A stretch of 64,000 nt of DNA from Euonymus europaeus (GCA_963580455.1 OY756962.1:22271001-22335000); one strand, 5' to 3'. Positions 46,020-57,278 are shown, counted from the first letter of the stretch. Numbers and translations are program-made. The notes: generated from the sequence alone by a model not told the origin.

Positions 46020-46963
46020 GTCAGGAAGCTTGTTGGAGATCAAGAAGAACAATCAAACCATCAACACACTTGGTAATCAAGAAAGGAAACATACTAAAGA
46101 GTCCCCTACATGATTAGAATTCCTCCATATGTGAGAAAAAGTGACTGGAGACAGAGACTTTACCAGATTATGAATAGCTAGCATTGACATCTTGATCCGT
46201 TGTCCAAGGATTACCAGAGTTACCCTTAATCCACAAAACAACATTTAAGAGTCTGAATCCACCATAATGCATGGGTCCTCTGTCATTCAATCCATATTGT
46301 TTTGAAATCTCCAAAGCTCATCTAATGGCTTTGAGTTCAGCAGTGCTTGAGTCTGTTAGAAATATAAAGTCTGAGGTTGGTCACTGTCCTCAAAGATATT
46401 TCGAGGGTACCGGATATCCTTTAGGATTCAACAGACTCTTCCAAGTTATCTTGGGTGGCAGGAACAACGGAGATAGAGACCAGACCAGAGAGGAATAAAA
46501 GAAGTGAGTCCATAACTAATGAGGGGCTGTGTATTTATAGTGCAAAGGCTGTAGCTGGTTAAAAGAGAAATCTGGGAGTTGATAGGATAGATCCACCCAT
46601 TTCACTTTGAAATGGCCCATTCGGCTTAGCCAATTGTGCGCGCAAGCCCACTACCATGACTTGTTGCTTATAAGCTCATGGTTGTTGGTTTGCTTATAAA
46701 CCATATCAAAAGCTTTGATTTCTTCCATGAGGGACATTGAAACTTTTGAAATAACACACAACAGAGTCAACATGAGTAATAGGGCCAGAGAAAATGCACA
46801 TGAAATGACCTTCTGAATCCCTCAAGACTCCCCTCGCACCAGCTTTTAAATTCCTAATTGAACCATCTGCGTTCCATTTAAACACAACATGCGGAGGAGC
46901 CAACCAAAAGGACATAGGTGTTGGACCAAATGTCCTACATTTTAATTTTGATGATTTTATCAT
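46020..46963 (-). pseudogene. LINE RNase H domain, interrupted by a solo LTR
   Basis: The first part (46963-46764) carries VFKWNADGS and GGVLRDSEGHF-like sequence (here ARGVLRDSEGHF). The second part (46353-46020) continues with STAELKAIRWALE and NVVLWIKGNSG, followed by several stops. The two parts join at the GACTC duplication. The expected acidic residues of the second part are partly lost. Confidence 0.8.
46354..46763 (-). mobile_element. Solo LTR, 410 bp, in the LINE RNase H region
   Basis: Starts TGTTAGAAATA and ends ACACACAACA, with GAGTC on both sides (46349-46353 and 46764-46768). A minus-strand CTATAAATAC box suggests minus orientation. The LINE frame continues across it. Confidence 0.88.
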
Positions 46964-49103
46964 ATTATCCTATTTGATTACATGTGGTATTTGATGAATT
47001 TTATTGACAGCTAATTGAATTTAAAAGTTGCACAAAATCGATTTTCACTAGAGTGTGTTTAGCTAAACCTAGTTGTGAATTGAACTATTATATCAAATGA
47101 AATCTGATTATATTGAAATTTTGTAGAGATATCATTGACATCATTATGACCATTTTTCATCAAGAAATTATTGGGAAATTTTGACGTTTTCTTACTGAAA
47201 TTATAAGCCCAAAATTTATGTCCGAAAATTGTTTTTATTTTCTAAATTGAATCATCATGTGGCTTGGAATGTGATTAAATGATGTTTGTTCAAATGGAAA
47301 GTTTACATGTATATCTATATTTATGATATAGTTTTCATACAAACATATTGATTAGTTGGACTAAACTAACCTATGGTTCAAGCATGAAGCTCAAATGAGC
47401 TTACAAGCATATTTTGAAGTTTTCAGGTTACGTTTGAAATTTTAATAATTTTTTGAGTCATCCAGCGGTCTAAGAATGGTCTTGAAAGACCTAGGGCTTG
47501 CTAATAAATACCTAAGCACCATTGCAAAATCCACTAGAGATTGTTGAAGCACTTTTCGAAAGAATCAAGTTGGCGAGTTAAGAGGCCAAGCATGTTGAGA
47601 TACATGAATTATGCAACATACGTTCAAGTGTTCAATTATTGATGAGGTTTCTGTTTGGAGTCAAGAAGAAGAAGGAAATTGCTGGAATTTTTTTATGGTG
47701 TATCAAGTCAAGGCTATTAAATGCAATGAAGAGCTGATTATATGGAGTCATGGCCAAATTTTAAAAGCAACGGTTCTTTTTCAAATTCAAATGAAGGACT
47801 TGGTTTCCATTTTGAGAAGATTGCTTCAAGGAAGGTTTCCAAAAGTTGAAGCTGAATTATAGGGCCGAATTGCAAGAGATGAATAAAAGTATCAAAGCTG
47901 ATTTCAAGACTTCAAGAAAGCATTATATGTTTATATGCACAGAGGTACGAAAGCCAAATTTATGAAGAGATTATATTGCAAAGTCAAAAAATGATGTTGT
48001 TTCCATTTTTGAGAAAGTTGATTGACAAGATCAAATTAGCAAGACTGGAGCTTAATTACTTAAATCACGTGAAAAGAAGATGTGAAGATTATTTCCGTAG
48101 AAATCTTGAAGACCCAAAAATTCAGTTTTGATGAGAGAAGTGAAGGAATGACAAGTTAGTCTTTGCAATCAATTTTTTGAAATTCAAATTAGGCGGAAGA
48201 CGCAACTATCACTCTCAAAGTCAGAAGAAGATCCTGTTTCCTATTTAAGAAGAGTTGATTACTGGAGCAAAATCAAGATGTAAGGTTCTTATTAAAATCG
48301 ACTTGATGAATTAAAAGCACATGTCATGCAAGCCGAAAGTGTTGCTACGTAAATAGTGGAGCTGTAATCAAGTGATGATCTCATGTGGGATATTTCATGC
48401 AAGTCAAAGCAACGCACATGGTATTCAAGGAGATGATTACCTAATCTATCAAGAGAGAATCAAGGAATGACAATACTCTAATGGTCAATTACGTGTGTGC
48501 TATAAATTGAGCTGACCTGTGCAAGAAAAAAAGATGATTCTCTTAATACTTTCCGAGCCATTCTCAAACGATATCTTTCAAGCAAGTCATTATTCTTCTC
48601 AAGTTCATGTTTCACTTCGAAGCATACACCTGTGAGCTATACACTAACCTAGAGAGGTCCATCTCTTATTCTTGTCCATACAAATCAATTGAGTGGAACC
48701 TTTGAGCCTGTATTGTAAACCCTAATTGGGTAACCTTGTTTGTGAGAAGTTGGTGGTTAGCTTTTAAAACCGCATGTGATAAGTTGAGGGTGATCTTGAG
48801 AAAACCCCGGTTGAAAAAGTTGGAGGTGAACCTGTTCAAAACCTTCGTTCTTAGTGGATTTGATAAGCCTAAGCAAGGGTGCTTAGGGAGTAGATGAAGG
48901 AGGGTGCTCCGAACCACTATATATCGTTTGTGTGTTTACTTTTCCGCACCTTGCATGATTTATTTATTTGCTTTCATGTTTACATTATAAATACGTTATC
49001 TTGTGTATTGATTGCTTATTTGGCATCTTGATTAAAAAGGATCCTCGGTTAAAATTTGGGGACACAATTCAACCCCACCTTCTTGTGTAGCCTAGGTTCA
49101 ACA
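46919..49103 (+). mobile_element. Solo LTR, 2185 bp, in the LINE
   Basis: Starts TGTTGGACCAAATGTCC and ends TAGGTTCAACA, with ATAGG duplicated at 46914-46918 and 49104-49108. The right end (GACACAATTCAACCCCACC, then CTTGTGT) is typical of long SIRE/Maximus-type copia LTRs. It contains no gag or pol and no second LTR start, so it is a solo LTR. Short open frames inside are chance. Confidence 0.85.
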
Positions 49104-49108
49104 ATAGG

Positions 49109-49603
49109 TCTAGAGACTTTAAGATTATTAGAATAGAGGTTCAAACCATCTGACGAAACCAGAAGTTCTGGGCCAGTTAAAGGCAAATCAAGGTTTAAAG
49201 CCTTTAGCCAAGTCCCAAATCCGATGAAAATTAAATAGTGCACATTGACCCATTCAGGAATTTTGTTGTTGAAAGTAGAGTCATTCCTTGTTGTCGAGAT
49301 AGTCCATATTATTGCTCCAAATAATAGAAACCACGCCCTTTCTTGCTGCTTTCCCATCACAAAAGAAGACCACTATCAAACAAGTTCGCCACAGTGTTCG
49401 GAATGCACCACTCCCGCCCCCACCAAAAAATAATTTTGTACCAGACTTCTCGCGGCCTATCACACATCATTACACAGCATTAAAAGATGATCAATTGTCT
49501 CCATTTGTTTATTGCACAATGGGCAATTTGTGTTATCAACCGAAACTATTCCCATCATGCGAAGTCTATCTCTAATGCTGATTTTCCCATTCAAAACGGC
49601 ACA
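49109..49603 (-). pseudogene. LINE zf-RVT domain
   Basis: Minus-strand frames carry CAVLNGKISIRDRLRMMGI, then CPLCNKQMETIDHLLMLC (zinc ligands C-x2-C and H), and further on W-x3-FGAIIWTISTTRND and WVNVHYLIFIGFGTWLKAL. A frameshift lies near 49460. This is the region between RT and RNase H in plant L1 elements. Confidence 0.8.
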
Positions 49604-49636
49604 TAACATAGCCACTCTTGCATCCACTCCGACCAC

Positions 49637-50171
49637 CATCACTCAAACATCTCCAGCACCATCTCACCTAAATCCATCGCCCAAACCACCGGCAACTCAT
49701 CACCAAGCTTCATCCTGTCTCTTTGCCCTTCACCAAGCACCACCATCACTCAAACATCTCCACCACCATCTCAACTAAACCCATCGCCCAAACCACTGGC
49801 AACTCATCACCAAGCTTCATCCTGTCTCTTTGCCCTTCACCAAGCACCACCATCACTCAAACATCTCCACCACCATCTCACCTAAACCCATCGCCCAAAC
49901 CACCGGCAACTCATCACCAAGCTTCATCCTGTCTCTTTGCCCTTCACCAAGCACCACCATCACTCAAACATCTCCACCACCATCTCAACTAAACCCATCG
50001 CCCAAACCACTGGCAACTCATCACCAAGCTTCATCCTGTCTCTTTGCCCTTCACCAAGCACCACCATCACTCAAACATCTCCCCCAACATCTCACTTAAA
50101 TCTATCACCCAAACCACCAGAAACTCATCACCAAGCCTCATCCTCTCTCTCTGCCCTTCACCGAGCAATCA
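49637..50171. repeat. 107-bp minisatellite, five units
   Basis: Units start CATCACTCAAACATCTCC at 49637, 49744, 49851, 49958 and 50065. Units 2 and 4 share CAACTAAACCC and ACCACTGGC, while units 1 and 3 share CACCTAAA and ACCACCGG, so the array grew partly as a 214-bp dimer. Unit 5 is the most diverged. It lies just right of the LINE 5' end, within the interrupted LTR. Confidence 0.92.
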
Positions 50172-50253
50172 CCATCACCGCTTCTCTGTCACTCCACCAT
50201 CTCTCTACTCTCACTAAGCCGCAATTACCATGGGTGTATCATGCCTTGTTTAT

Positions 50254-50306
50254 ATAATATATACACACACATAAATATACTATTCATATATAGATATCTA
50301 TACATA
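50254..50306. repeat. AT/AC microsatellite left of MULE-1
   Basis: Alternating TATA, CACA and ATATC motifs, continuing on the far side of MULE-1 at 52166. Confidence 0.8.
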
Positions 50307-52165
50307 AAGTGGGGTTCAAGTGAGGGATCCGGCATGATCCCACTCATGCGGGATCCCTCATCCTGGCCGTCCATCTAATCGGATGGTCAGATCTAAATTT
50401 TGTTTTCTTTAGCTTATTCGACTTCCTCCATCTTCACGCGAGTCCATCTGCAGAGCCAGTGCGGTTCCGCCGCTTCGCTGCCGAACTCCATCTCCATCGC
50501 CATCATCCAAGGTTTGTCCTTTGTCGTTCACGAAGTGACTTTGTCTCCGATTGTTTTCCTGGATTTGGGTCTTTGATCTCCGATGCATGAATATGTTGGC
50601 AACTCGGCATATAGGTGAACGCAATCATTCAGCTTCGATTATCAGCTCTACCATTTTTAACTTCGGTTGACCTCTTTTGTTGTTGTTGTTGATATTCAGT
50701 TCCATCTTGCACCTGGGTTCTTATCTTGGAGTTTGGGTTTTAGTTCATTTTTGAAGATTCAGCTTTGATTTTCAGTTCGGTCTCGTTCTTCCAAGTCGAG
50801 TTTGACTTCGGTTTCCCTCACTCGGTAAGCTCGATCTGAGTTCTAGTTCTTCCTCAAGTCAATTTAATTTAATTGTTTCTGTCAATTAGGATTTATTCTC
50901 TCTATGCAATCAGTACATGAAGGTTTTGTTATTTCCAATTGAATTAATTTGAGTCCATTGTTGCTATCAATTGGGGTTTCTTATTTTTATTTTGGCGTTG
51001 CACTAGGCTTGAAGTGTTTGGAATTAATCACTCTGCTTTGAGTCCATTGCTGCTGCTTTGAGCCCATTATTGCTGCCATTTCAGGTTGTATGAAGCTGCG
51101 AATTAGTTCTTAAAAGAGAGGGATCTGCTGTAGATACTATTCTCACATGGAATCAAGAAAGTTTCAGGGACAAATCCTTAATGGTGCTATTCAATCCTCC
51201 CAGGGTGTCAGTCGTTGTAGACAAAAAAATTGTCTTGCTTACAAGAATATGCAGGCATTGTAAAGCTTGCACCTAATTTGAATTGGACGCATAGCAGGGC
51301 AGCAAACATTGTTCAATAATCAAACACTATAACAGCAGCAAAAAATCTTCAAATACCAGTCTTCAAAATGCAGGATTTCAAAAAGGCTTCTACATAAAAG
51401 ATGTGTATTACTCAAATCAATCAAAAAACAAAGACATTACACTATAACAGCAACAAACATTCTTCAAATACCATTCTCCTATTAGTCTTCTTCCTTAGCT
51501 TGATTGCCACATTTCTACATGCCAACATTGAAGACCTGATAAACAAAAATTAATCAAAAAAATAAAAGAAATCAAATGACCATTAACAACTACAAAATAA
51601 CTTAGCAAAAATGAAAAACTAATCCTAAAATCATTAAAAGGAACATACAATAAACCTTGCTGAAAATTTATTTCAGCAATACTCAGCAAGATAAATCTAG
51701 CATGATATCAAAACTCAGATCGAGCTTACCGAGTGAGGGAAATCGAAGTTGAACTCGACTTGGAAGAACGAAATCGAAGTGAAAATTGAAGCTAAATCTC
51801 AAAGAGCGGATGAATAGACGGAAGAGACTGAAACTGAATCTTCAATTGGAAATAACAAAACCTTCAATTAGAAGAACCCAAGTGCAAGATGGAACTGAAT
51901 ATCAACAACAACAACAAAGGAGGTCAACCGAAGCTAAAAATGGTAGAGTTGATAATCGAAGCTGAATCTTCAAAAAAGAATCATGTGAGGAAGGCGAGGA
52001 AGGCATCAACTTGAGCTATTGAGAGTGAGAAAAGTAGGGCGGAAGAATCGCGAATTGTATTTAGAAATGGAAATAATGTAACCTGGCCGTCCGATTAGAT
52101 TGACGGCCAGGATGAACATCCCGCATGATTAAAGTCATGCGGGATCCCTTATACAAACGCTACTG
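50307..52165. mobile_element. MULE-1, non-autonomous Mutator-like element with long TIRs
   Basis: The left 550 bp (from AAGTGGGGTTC, then GAGGGATCC and CATCCTGGCCGTCC) are matched by the reverse complement of the right 450 bp (to 52165). Matches such as CCAAGTCGAGTT, CACTCGGTAAGCTCGATC and TGTTGTTGTTGTTGATATTC recur in order. TCTATACATA occurs directly outside both ends (50297-50306 and 52166-52175), a 10-bp duplication that fits MULEs. The surrounding microsatellite makes the duplication slightly less certain. The 850-bp centre has no transposase. Confidence 0.82.
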
Positions 52166-52175
52166 TCTATACATA

Positions 52176-52550
52176 TTTACATATATATATATATATATAT
52201 CATTGTTTATATATCTATATTATATGTGTATATATACTATATGTTGATTACTCTTTATATATAGATAAATATACATACTGCTTATATATATCATTGTTTA
52301 CATTATATATATATATTACACTTTATACGTAGATATATAAGTATGCTTCGTATATATATATATACACTGTTTATACACACACATATGCATGCCACTGTTC
52401 TTATGTAGATATCTATACATACGATACAATTGTTATATTCATACGTACATATATATATATATATATATATATTTACACTTTATACATACATATATAAGTA
52501 TACTTTTTATATATAGTACATCGTTCATATAGACATACTGTTCATACATG
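52176..52550. repeat. Degenerate AT microsatellite right of MULE-1
   Basis: About 370 bp of TATATA with periodic CTTTATAC and CATTGTTTA variants. Confidence 0.85.
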
Positions 52551-53000
52551 AATGATAGAATTGTGGGGAAGATGAAATTGGTTTTTGGGCTAGACTTTCT
52601 GTGTTTTGACTAAATATCAAATATTTGATTTAGTTTAAGTACTTAGTTCATATATCTAATCTTTGTGCCCTTTTTTTTTAACTTATATTTAATTGTTTTC
52701 GTTTTGTTATGTATTTTTATTTTCGAACCATTGATTATTTTCTAGCTTTATTTTTATTCTTTTTTGTCCAACATTTCATTTTGAAATGTTTGTCTAATTT
52801 TCAAAATCGGGATCGATGTCACTCCGAAATAAAAATGGTTTCATATACTCAATCGACCCCCGAACTCAATTTTTTGATATGACAGACCGGTACTGTAAAT
52901 AGGTGTCTAATTGCACCTTGAAACCAATTGGTGGTGACTTCATTGTTCTTTTTTTTTTTTACGAGTCCGCTAGTGTTGTGATTCCGGTTGCGACAATGAA

Positions 53001-53199
53001 TTATCCTTATCAAATTAGCTTTGAGTCCTTCACTACGCAAGGCATTTTTTAGAACACATTTGTCAAAAGTTTTGATTGTTCCTTTACCTTTAACTTCAGT
53101 CTTGCTACCATCACCAAATGTAAATGTAACTCTGCCACCTTCAAAAGTTGAGAACAAGGATTTATTACCTGTCATGTGCCACGGCCTTCGAGAATCCAC
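53001..53199 (-). pseudogene. copia-C protease region
   Basis: The frame shows a DS-x4-WHMTGNKSLF block, related to the Asp-Ser-Gly protease site with its following H-M-T-G motif. FTFGDGSKTEVKGKGTI and EGLKANLIRI follow. The insertion at 52995 cuts it here. The Gly of the active-site triad is not seen. Confidence 0.75.
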
Positions 53200-53899
53200 T
53201 GTCTAAGTATTAAGCATTCTCTTTGAAGGCATTTAAGGCCATAAGAACTACTGTACATATCATTTTTTATTTCTTGACCTAATGTTTCTTCATGTGAGAT
53301 GTCGGTGAAGATTGCCTCAAATTCTTATAGATTTTATTAAGCTCTTCAACAAGAAACTGAAACCTATTTTATGAAAACTTTTTTTTGCATATTTTCAATA
53401 TTAGGTTTCTTGACAAATATGACTTTCGCATTCTATACGACTTATGACAATTAGGTCATATATGACCCCTAATTCCACAATAATGATATGTAGGAATAAA
53501 CTTACATTTATCATACCTTTGAATATTACGCTCTGTAGAGAATATTTGAGTATAACAAGGTTGAGCTAACCTACAAAAACCATATGATGTCTCATACCTT
53601 TTATGTAAACGAGATTGTTTAACAACTTTCTTTTCCAACACTTGAGGTTTCTTTTCTTCTTGTTCTGATGTCTTTAAGGGTGAAAAAACAAATTTGATGA
53701 ATTTGTAGACTTGAGTTTGAAATTGAATGTTTTTGCTTCATCAAGATTTTTTATCAGAAGTTCATTTTCTTTGATAGATTTGAATCTCTCATTCTTAGCC
53801 TTAATGCATTCTTCATATATTTCATTATAAGCAACTCGAAGTTCTCATAAGTCAAATTTGAATTATCATCTTCTAAGTTTGATTCTGACTTGAGAACGT
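53200..53899 (-). pseudogene. copia-C gag C-terminal and linker remnants
   Basis: Short minus-strand frames include an HYCGIRGHI knuckle near 53470 with the first Cys changed to Tyr. Many stops and frameshifts; not a usable coding region. Confidence 0.6.
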
Positions 53900-54880
53900 C
53901 TAAAGTAGCTGGAAATGTAATAAGATCCTTCTTTTCACTTTCAGGTTTAGATTTGGATTCTCCTTCAGCATCATCACTCCAAGCCGTTTGATATGCCTTT
54001 GTTTTCTTCTTTCGATTAGCACACTCTTGAGCAAAATGTCCATATACTTGGCATTCAAAGCATTGGCTTGATTTTGCATCCTTGTTTTTCTTTTCTTCCT
54101 TTGATGATGAGGATTATACCTTTCGAAATCTTTAGATTTCCTGTTTTTTATAAAATTCTTCAAATTTTTAGTTAGAAGCAATAATTCATCAACAGCTTGA
54201 TGTGACTCTTCTGTAGAGTTAAGAGCAATACCTTTAACTTTTCTTGAAGATAGAAAATTTACCTCATAGGTTTGTAATGAGCCAACTAATTCTTCTACCT
54301 TCATCATGTCAACATTCTTGCTATCTTCGATAGCAGCTACTTTAATTATAAATCTTTCAAGTAATGATCTCAAAAAATTTCTAACCACTTAACGATATTC
54401 GATTGGCTCTCCTAGAGTGAAAGACGTATTGACAACATCACTAAGTTTCACATAAAACTCATCAAATTAAATGTCTCATTGTCTTCCATTCTCAAATTTT
54501 CAAAAGTGGTAGTCATTCATTGGAACTTCCACATTTGACTGAGGTAGTTCCTTCATGGGTTATCTCCAACAAATTTCATGCATCTTTGGTCTTATCACAG
54601 TCTGAAATTCTATGAAACTCATCAATACTTAAAGTAGAAAATAATGCATTCATAGCCTAACTACTCCAACCTACATTGTTAATATCAACTTTACTCCAAG
54701 TATCAAGAGTTTTAATAAGTATTTTACCTTCTTCATTAGTGGTTTTTGGTTCTTTTTAGCCTCTCACAACTAATTGCCAAACATGCTTATCCAAAGAGTT
54801 CAAATAGGATCTCATATGTGCCTTCCAATATGAGTAGTTCTTACCATTAAACTATGGTATTTGATTAGTTCGTGATTCTA
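53900..54880 (-). pseudogene. copia-C Gag
   Basis: The N-terminal part (54880-54390) reads NGKNYSYWKAHM, VWQLVV and STLSIDEFHRISDC in frames with stops. The open part (54388-53900) reads FLRSLLERFIIKVAAIEDSK and VEELVGSLQTYEV, which is the copia gag UBN2 region. The CCHC region that follows is shifted. It formed the particle shell in the ancestor; it is now broken in several places. Confidence 0.8.
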
Positions 54881-54904
54881 TGTTGACACCTTCTTGATAT
54901 CAAT

Positions 54905-55440
54905 TGTTAATTTAGTGCCTCTCACCAAAAATAATTAATCAATGTAAAACAAAAATAATGCAAAAATTAAAGAATCAATACCACAAAATAATGAGAAAAT
55001 TCCAATGGGAAAAAATCTTCAGTCTATAAGCGACCAATTTGTCAAAACAATTCACTATATGATTACAACCTTATCTTTTACCTAAAGACCTTGTTTTTAC
55101 ATCTCATTTAATTTATGTTTTGATTCATATAAACACACTGATGATGACCCAATGCTCTTGACACCTTCAAGAGTCTTCAATCTTGAAGTACAATCCAAGT
55201 AACCTTGAGGTAGACACTTCAAACGTGCAACATATTCTCCTTTTTCTCCAAATGGATCAACAATGGAGATGTAGTTGAAATAGCACACAAACTGATATCT
55301 CTCTCTGAAACTAAATATATATGATTGAAAACCTCACAAATTACTCATGAAACAAGAGAGAAAATAACACTCGAAGCTCTTCTCGATATTGTCGAGATAA
55401 TATTTGAAAGCTTCCAGTCTCAATGTGCTTCGTTCATGCT
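54905..55440 (-). repeat. Probable 5' LTR remnant of copia-C
   Basis: The minus-strand sequence ends GGCACTAAATTAACA at 54905, right before the decayed primer site, as a 5' LTR would. The outer end could not be fixed because the region is overlapped by a later duplication and MULE-2. Confidence 0.4.
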
Positions 55441-55922
55441 CTTACATAGACAGTTAAGAACTCTTGATGATCAACCAGAGATATTGATAAAATTCTAGAA
55501 GGATAAACCATCGACGATGATTTTATCAAGATATATATATATATATATATATAACATATGGGAAATATGCCCAGACACCCCCTCCCCCCCCCCCCCCCCC
55601 CCCAACAAACTATAGTGTATGTGCAAATATCCCCCTGAACTAACGTAAATGGCAAACAGACCCCCAATATTGAGTTGACCGTTAAACTTACATAGACAGT
55701 TGAGAACTCTTGATTATCAACCAGAGATATTGATAAAATTCTAGAAGGATAAACCATCGACGATGATTTTATCAAGATATATATATATATATATATAACA
55801 TATGGGAAATATGCCCAGACACCCCCTCCCCCCCCCCCACCAAACTATAGTGTATGTGCAAATACCCCCCCTGAACTAACGTAAATGGCAAACAGACCCC
55901 CAATATTGAGTTGACCGTTAAA
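55441..55922. repeat. Tandem duplication of about 246 bp including a MULE-2 end
   Basis: Units begin CTTACATAGACAGTT at 55441 and 55687. Each contains the same flank, an AT run, the outer MULE-2 end and a poly(C) tract (20 C at 55584-55603, 11 C at 55828-55838). The two differ by few substitutions, so this is recent. Confidence 0.88.
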
Positions 55923-57032
55923 GAAAACAATCAACTCTATTAAACCTGATTAAAAACAAAAATAACTGGCAATACATTGGGGGCTATTTGCACAAAACAG
56001 AAACTATAGTGGGCTATTTGCACAAAACATAAAATGTCCAAATTCAAATCAACAACAATAATCCTGTCCAGAAACATACTGTCATAGTCCTGAAAATCAA
56101 AACATAAGAACAATCTCATGTCCAAAAACAAACAGTCACATGCATAGCAATGAAACTATCAAATCCTACCCAACTATCAAGACAAAAGGATGACGTTGTC
56201 TTCAAAATCAGTTTGATCTTCAGTTCAGTCTCGTTTAAAAGGTCTGACAACAGGGATCTTAGGGCGAGGAGGTCATTTTCTGGGGTTTTTTGAGAGATTT
56301 AATTGGAGATTTTGTTCTTGACCTTGGTGGAACAAAAGGCTTCAAACCTGAAGCACCAGTTGGTGGTGGTGGTGCTGCTGCTCTGACAGTAAGGACTAGA
56401 GCTTGCATTTTTGGATGGGTGCTCGACTGGCCAACTTGTGACTGGGTAGGGGTAGGGGTGCTTGACTGGCCAACTTATGACAAATTATCATGGGAAGCTT
56501 GTGACAAATTATCCTGCATTCATCATGGCAAGAAAAATAATTTCAGGTCTAATATAAAAAAAATTAAACAGTTCAAAGCAATGAAGCTAACCTCAAATGA
56601 TTCTTGTCTTGCTGCAGTCAGAGCAGGACATGTTCTGACATTGTGTCATGTTTTGAAACATTTTCTACATCTTAGTTGTTCTCATTTCTTGCTCATATGT
56701 CTAGCATAAGCTGGTTGTGGTTCATCCGAGTCCCTAATTCTTGCCTTCTTTAACGGTCAACTCAATATTGGGGGTCTGTTTGCCATTTATATTAGTTCAA
56801 GGAGTATTTACACATACACCATAATTTATTTATTTATTTTTTTGCCGGGGGGGGGGGGGGGGGGTGTCTGGGCATATTTCTCTTACAATTAACATCAAAT
56901 TAACTTTAGTTTGGGAGAGTTGATAATTTCTTTAACGGTCAACACAATATTGGGGGTCTGTTTGTCATTTCCGTTAGTTCAGGGGAGTATTTACACATAC
57001 ACCATAGTTTGAGGGGTCTGGGCATATTCCCC
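55560..57032 (-). mobile_element. MULE-2, Mutator-like element with transposase tail remnant
   Basis: The left end GGGAAATATGCCCAGACACC (55560, repeated at 55804) is inverted at the right end, GGCATATTCCCC to 57032, with a second inverted copy at about 56750-56880. Flanking bases ATAACATAT (55551-55559 and 55795-55803) and TTAACATAT (57033-57041) fit a 9-bp duplication with one mismatch. On the minus strand near 56626-56680 there is a CRKCFKT, stop, HNVRTCP pattern, the CCHC knuckle at the C-terminus of MULE transposases. A Ser/Gln/Thr-rich tail follows it. The catalytic part is gone. Confidence 0.7.
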
Positions 57033-57278
57033 TTAACATATTACCATGCATTATCTCTCTAAGTTGTTTAATCTAGCATAAAATCTAGAGATTTATCCAC
57101 AACATAGTCCTTGTGTCATTAAAAACACATGCCAGTTCTCACAAATGAGTCTGATTCCCGAGACCTTCAGTTGTCACTACAACTATAGGATCAGACAGAG
57201 GGTCGATTACCGGTCGAACCAGTTCGGTTCAGACAACCTTGGAATGAAGAACACTGAAGAGAAAACAATTTAATCTAA

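Larger units (their letters stand above)
45623..49603 (-). mobile_element. 5'-truncated LINE (L1 type) holding two solo LTRs
   Basis: A 16-bp target duplication, TAACATAGCCTCTCTT at 45607-45622 and TAACATAGCCACTCTT at 49604-49619 (one mismatch), brackets the block. On the minus strand it runs from a zf-RVT domain to an RNase H domain, then an AATAAA at 45663-45668 and an A-rich tail at 45623-45640. The original LINE is only about 1.4 kb, as 5' truncation is usual. Two solo LTRs (46354-46763 and 46919-49103) interrupt it. Confidence 0.85.
44867..52995. mobile_element. Insertion with LTR-type ends inside copia-C (probably one solo LTR, itself invaded)
   Basis: It begins TGTAATACCCGAA at 44867 and ends GGTTGCGACA at 52995. 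The flanks are ATGAC (44862-44866) and ATGAA (52996-53000), a 5-bp duplication with one mismatch, and the copia-C reading frame is continuous if this block is ignored. The outer 740 bp on the left and 430 bp on the right look like the two ends of one LTR. No second copy of either end is seen inside, so a solo LTR is the simplest reading. It was later hit by a LINE and a MULE. Confidence 0.65.
43171..54904 (-). mobile_element. Old Ty1/copia element (copia-C) split by an 8.1-kb insertion
   Basis: Minus-strand order is gag (54880-53900), zinc knuckle (about 53470), protease (53199-53001), then the insertion 44867-52995, then pre-integrase and integrase (44866-43923), the spacer region before RT, and an RT start (43345-43171). 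Coding in the protease/pre-integrase stretch resumes in the same frame across the insertion. Many stops and frameshifts show age. A TGTTAA at 54905 followed on the minus strand by ATTGATATCAAGAAGG marks the likely inner end of a 5' LTR and a decayed primer site. The RNase H and 3' LTR are missing on the Helitron side. Confidence 0.8.

Noticed and set aside
47611..47862. Open frame of 83 residues in the 2185-bp solo LTR
   Set aside because: It lies in LTR DNA with no known domain, and length is within chance.
49637..50171. Possible CRISPR array
   Set aside because: The repeats are contiguous 107-bp tandem units without unique spacers, in a plant nuclear context.
55434..55775. Minus-strand open frame with repeated peptide
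   Set aside because: The peptide repeat only reflects the 246-bp DNA duplication and the Gly run is the poly(C) tract.
56290..56709. Plus-strand open frame of 139 residues in MULE-2
   Set aside because: The opposite strand shows the MULE zinc-knuckle remnant, so this frame is a shadow of it.
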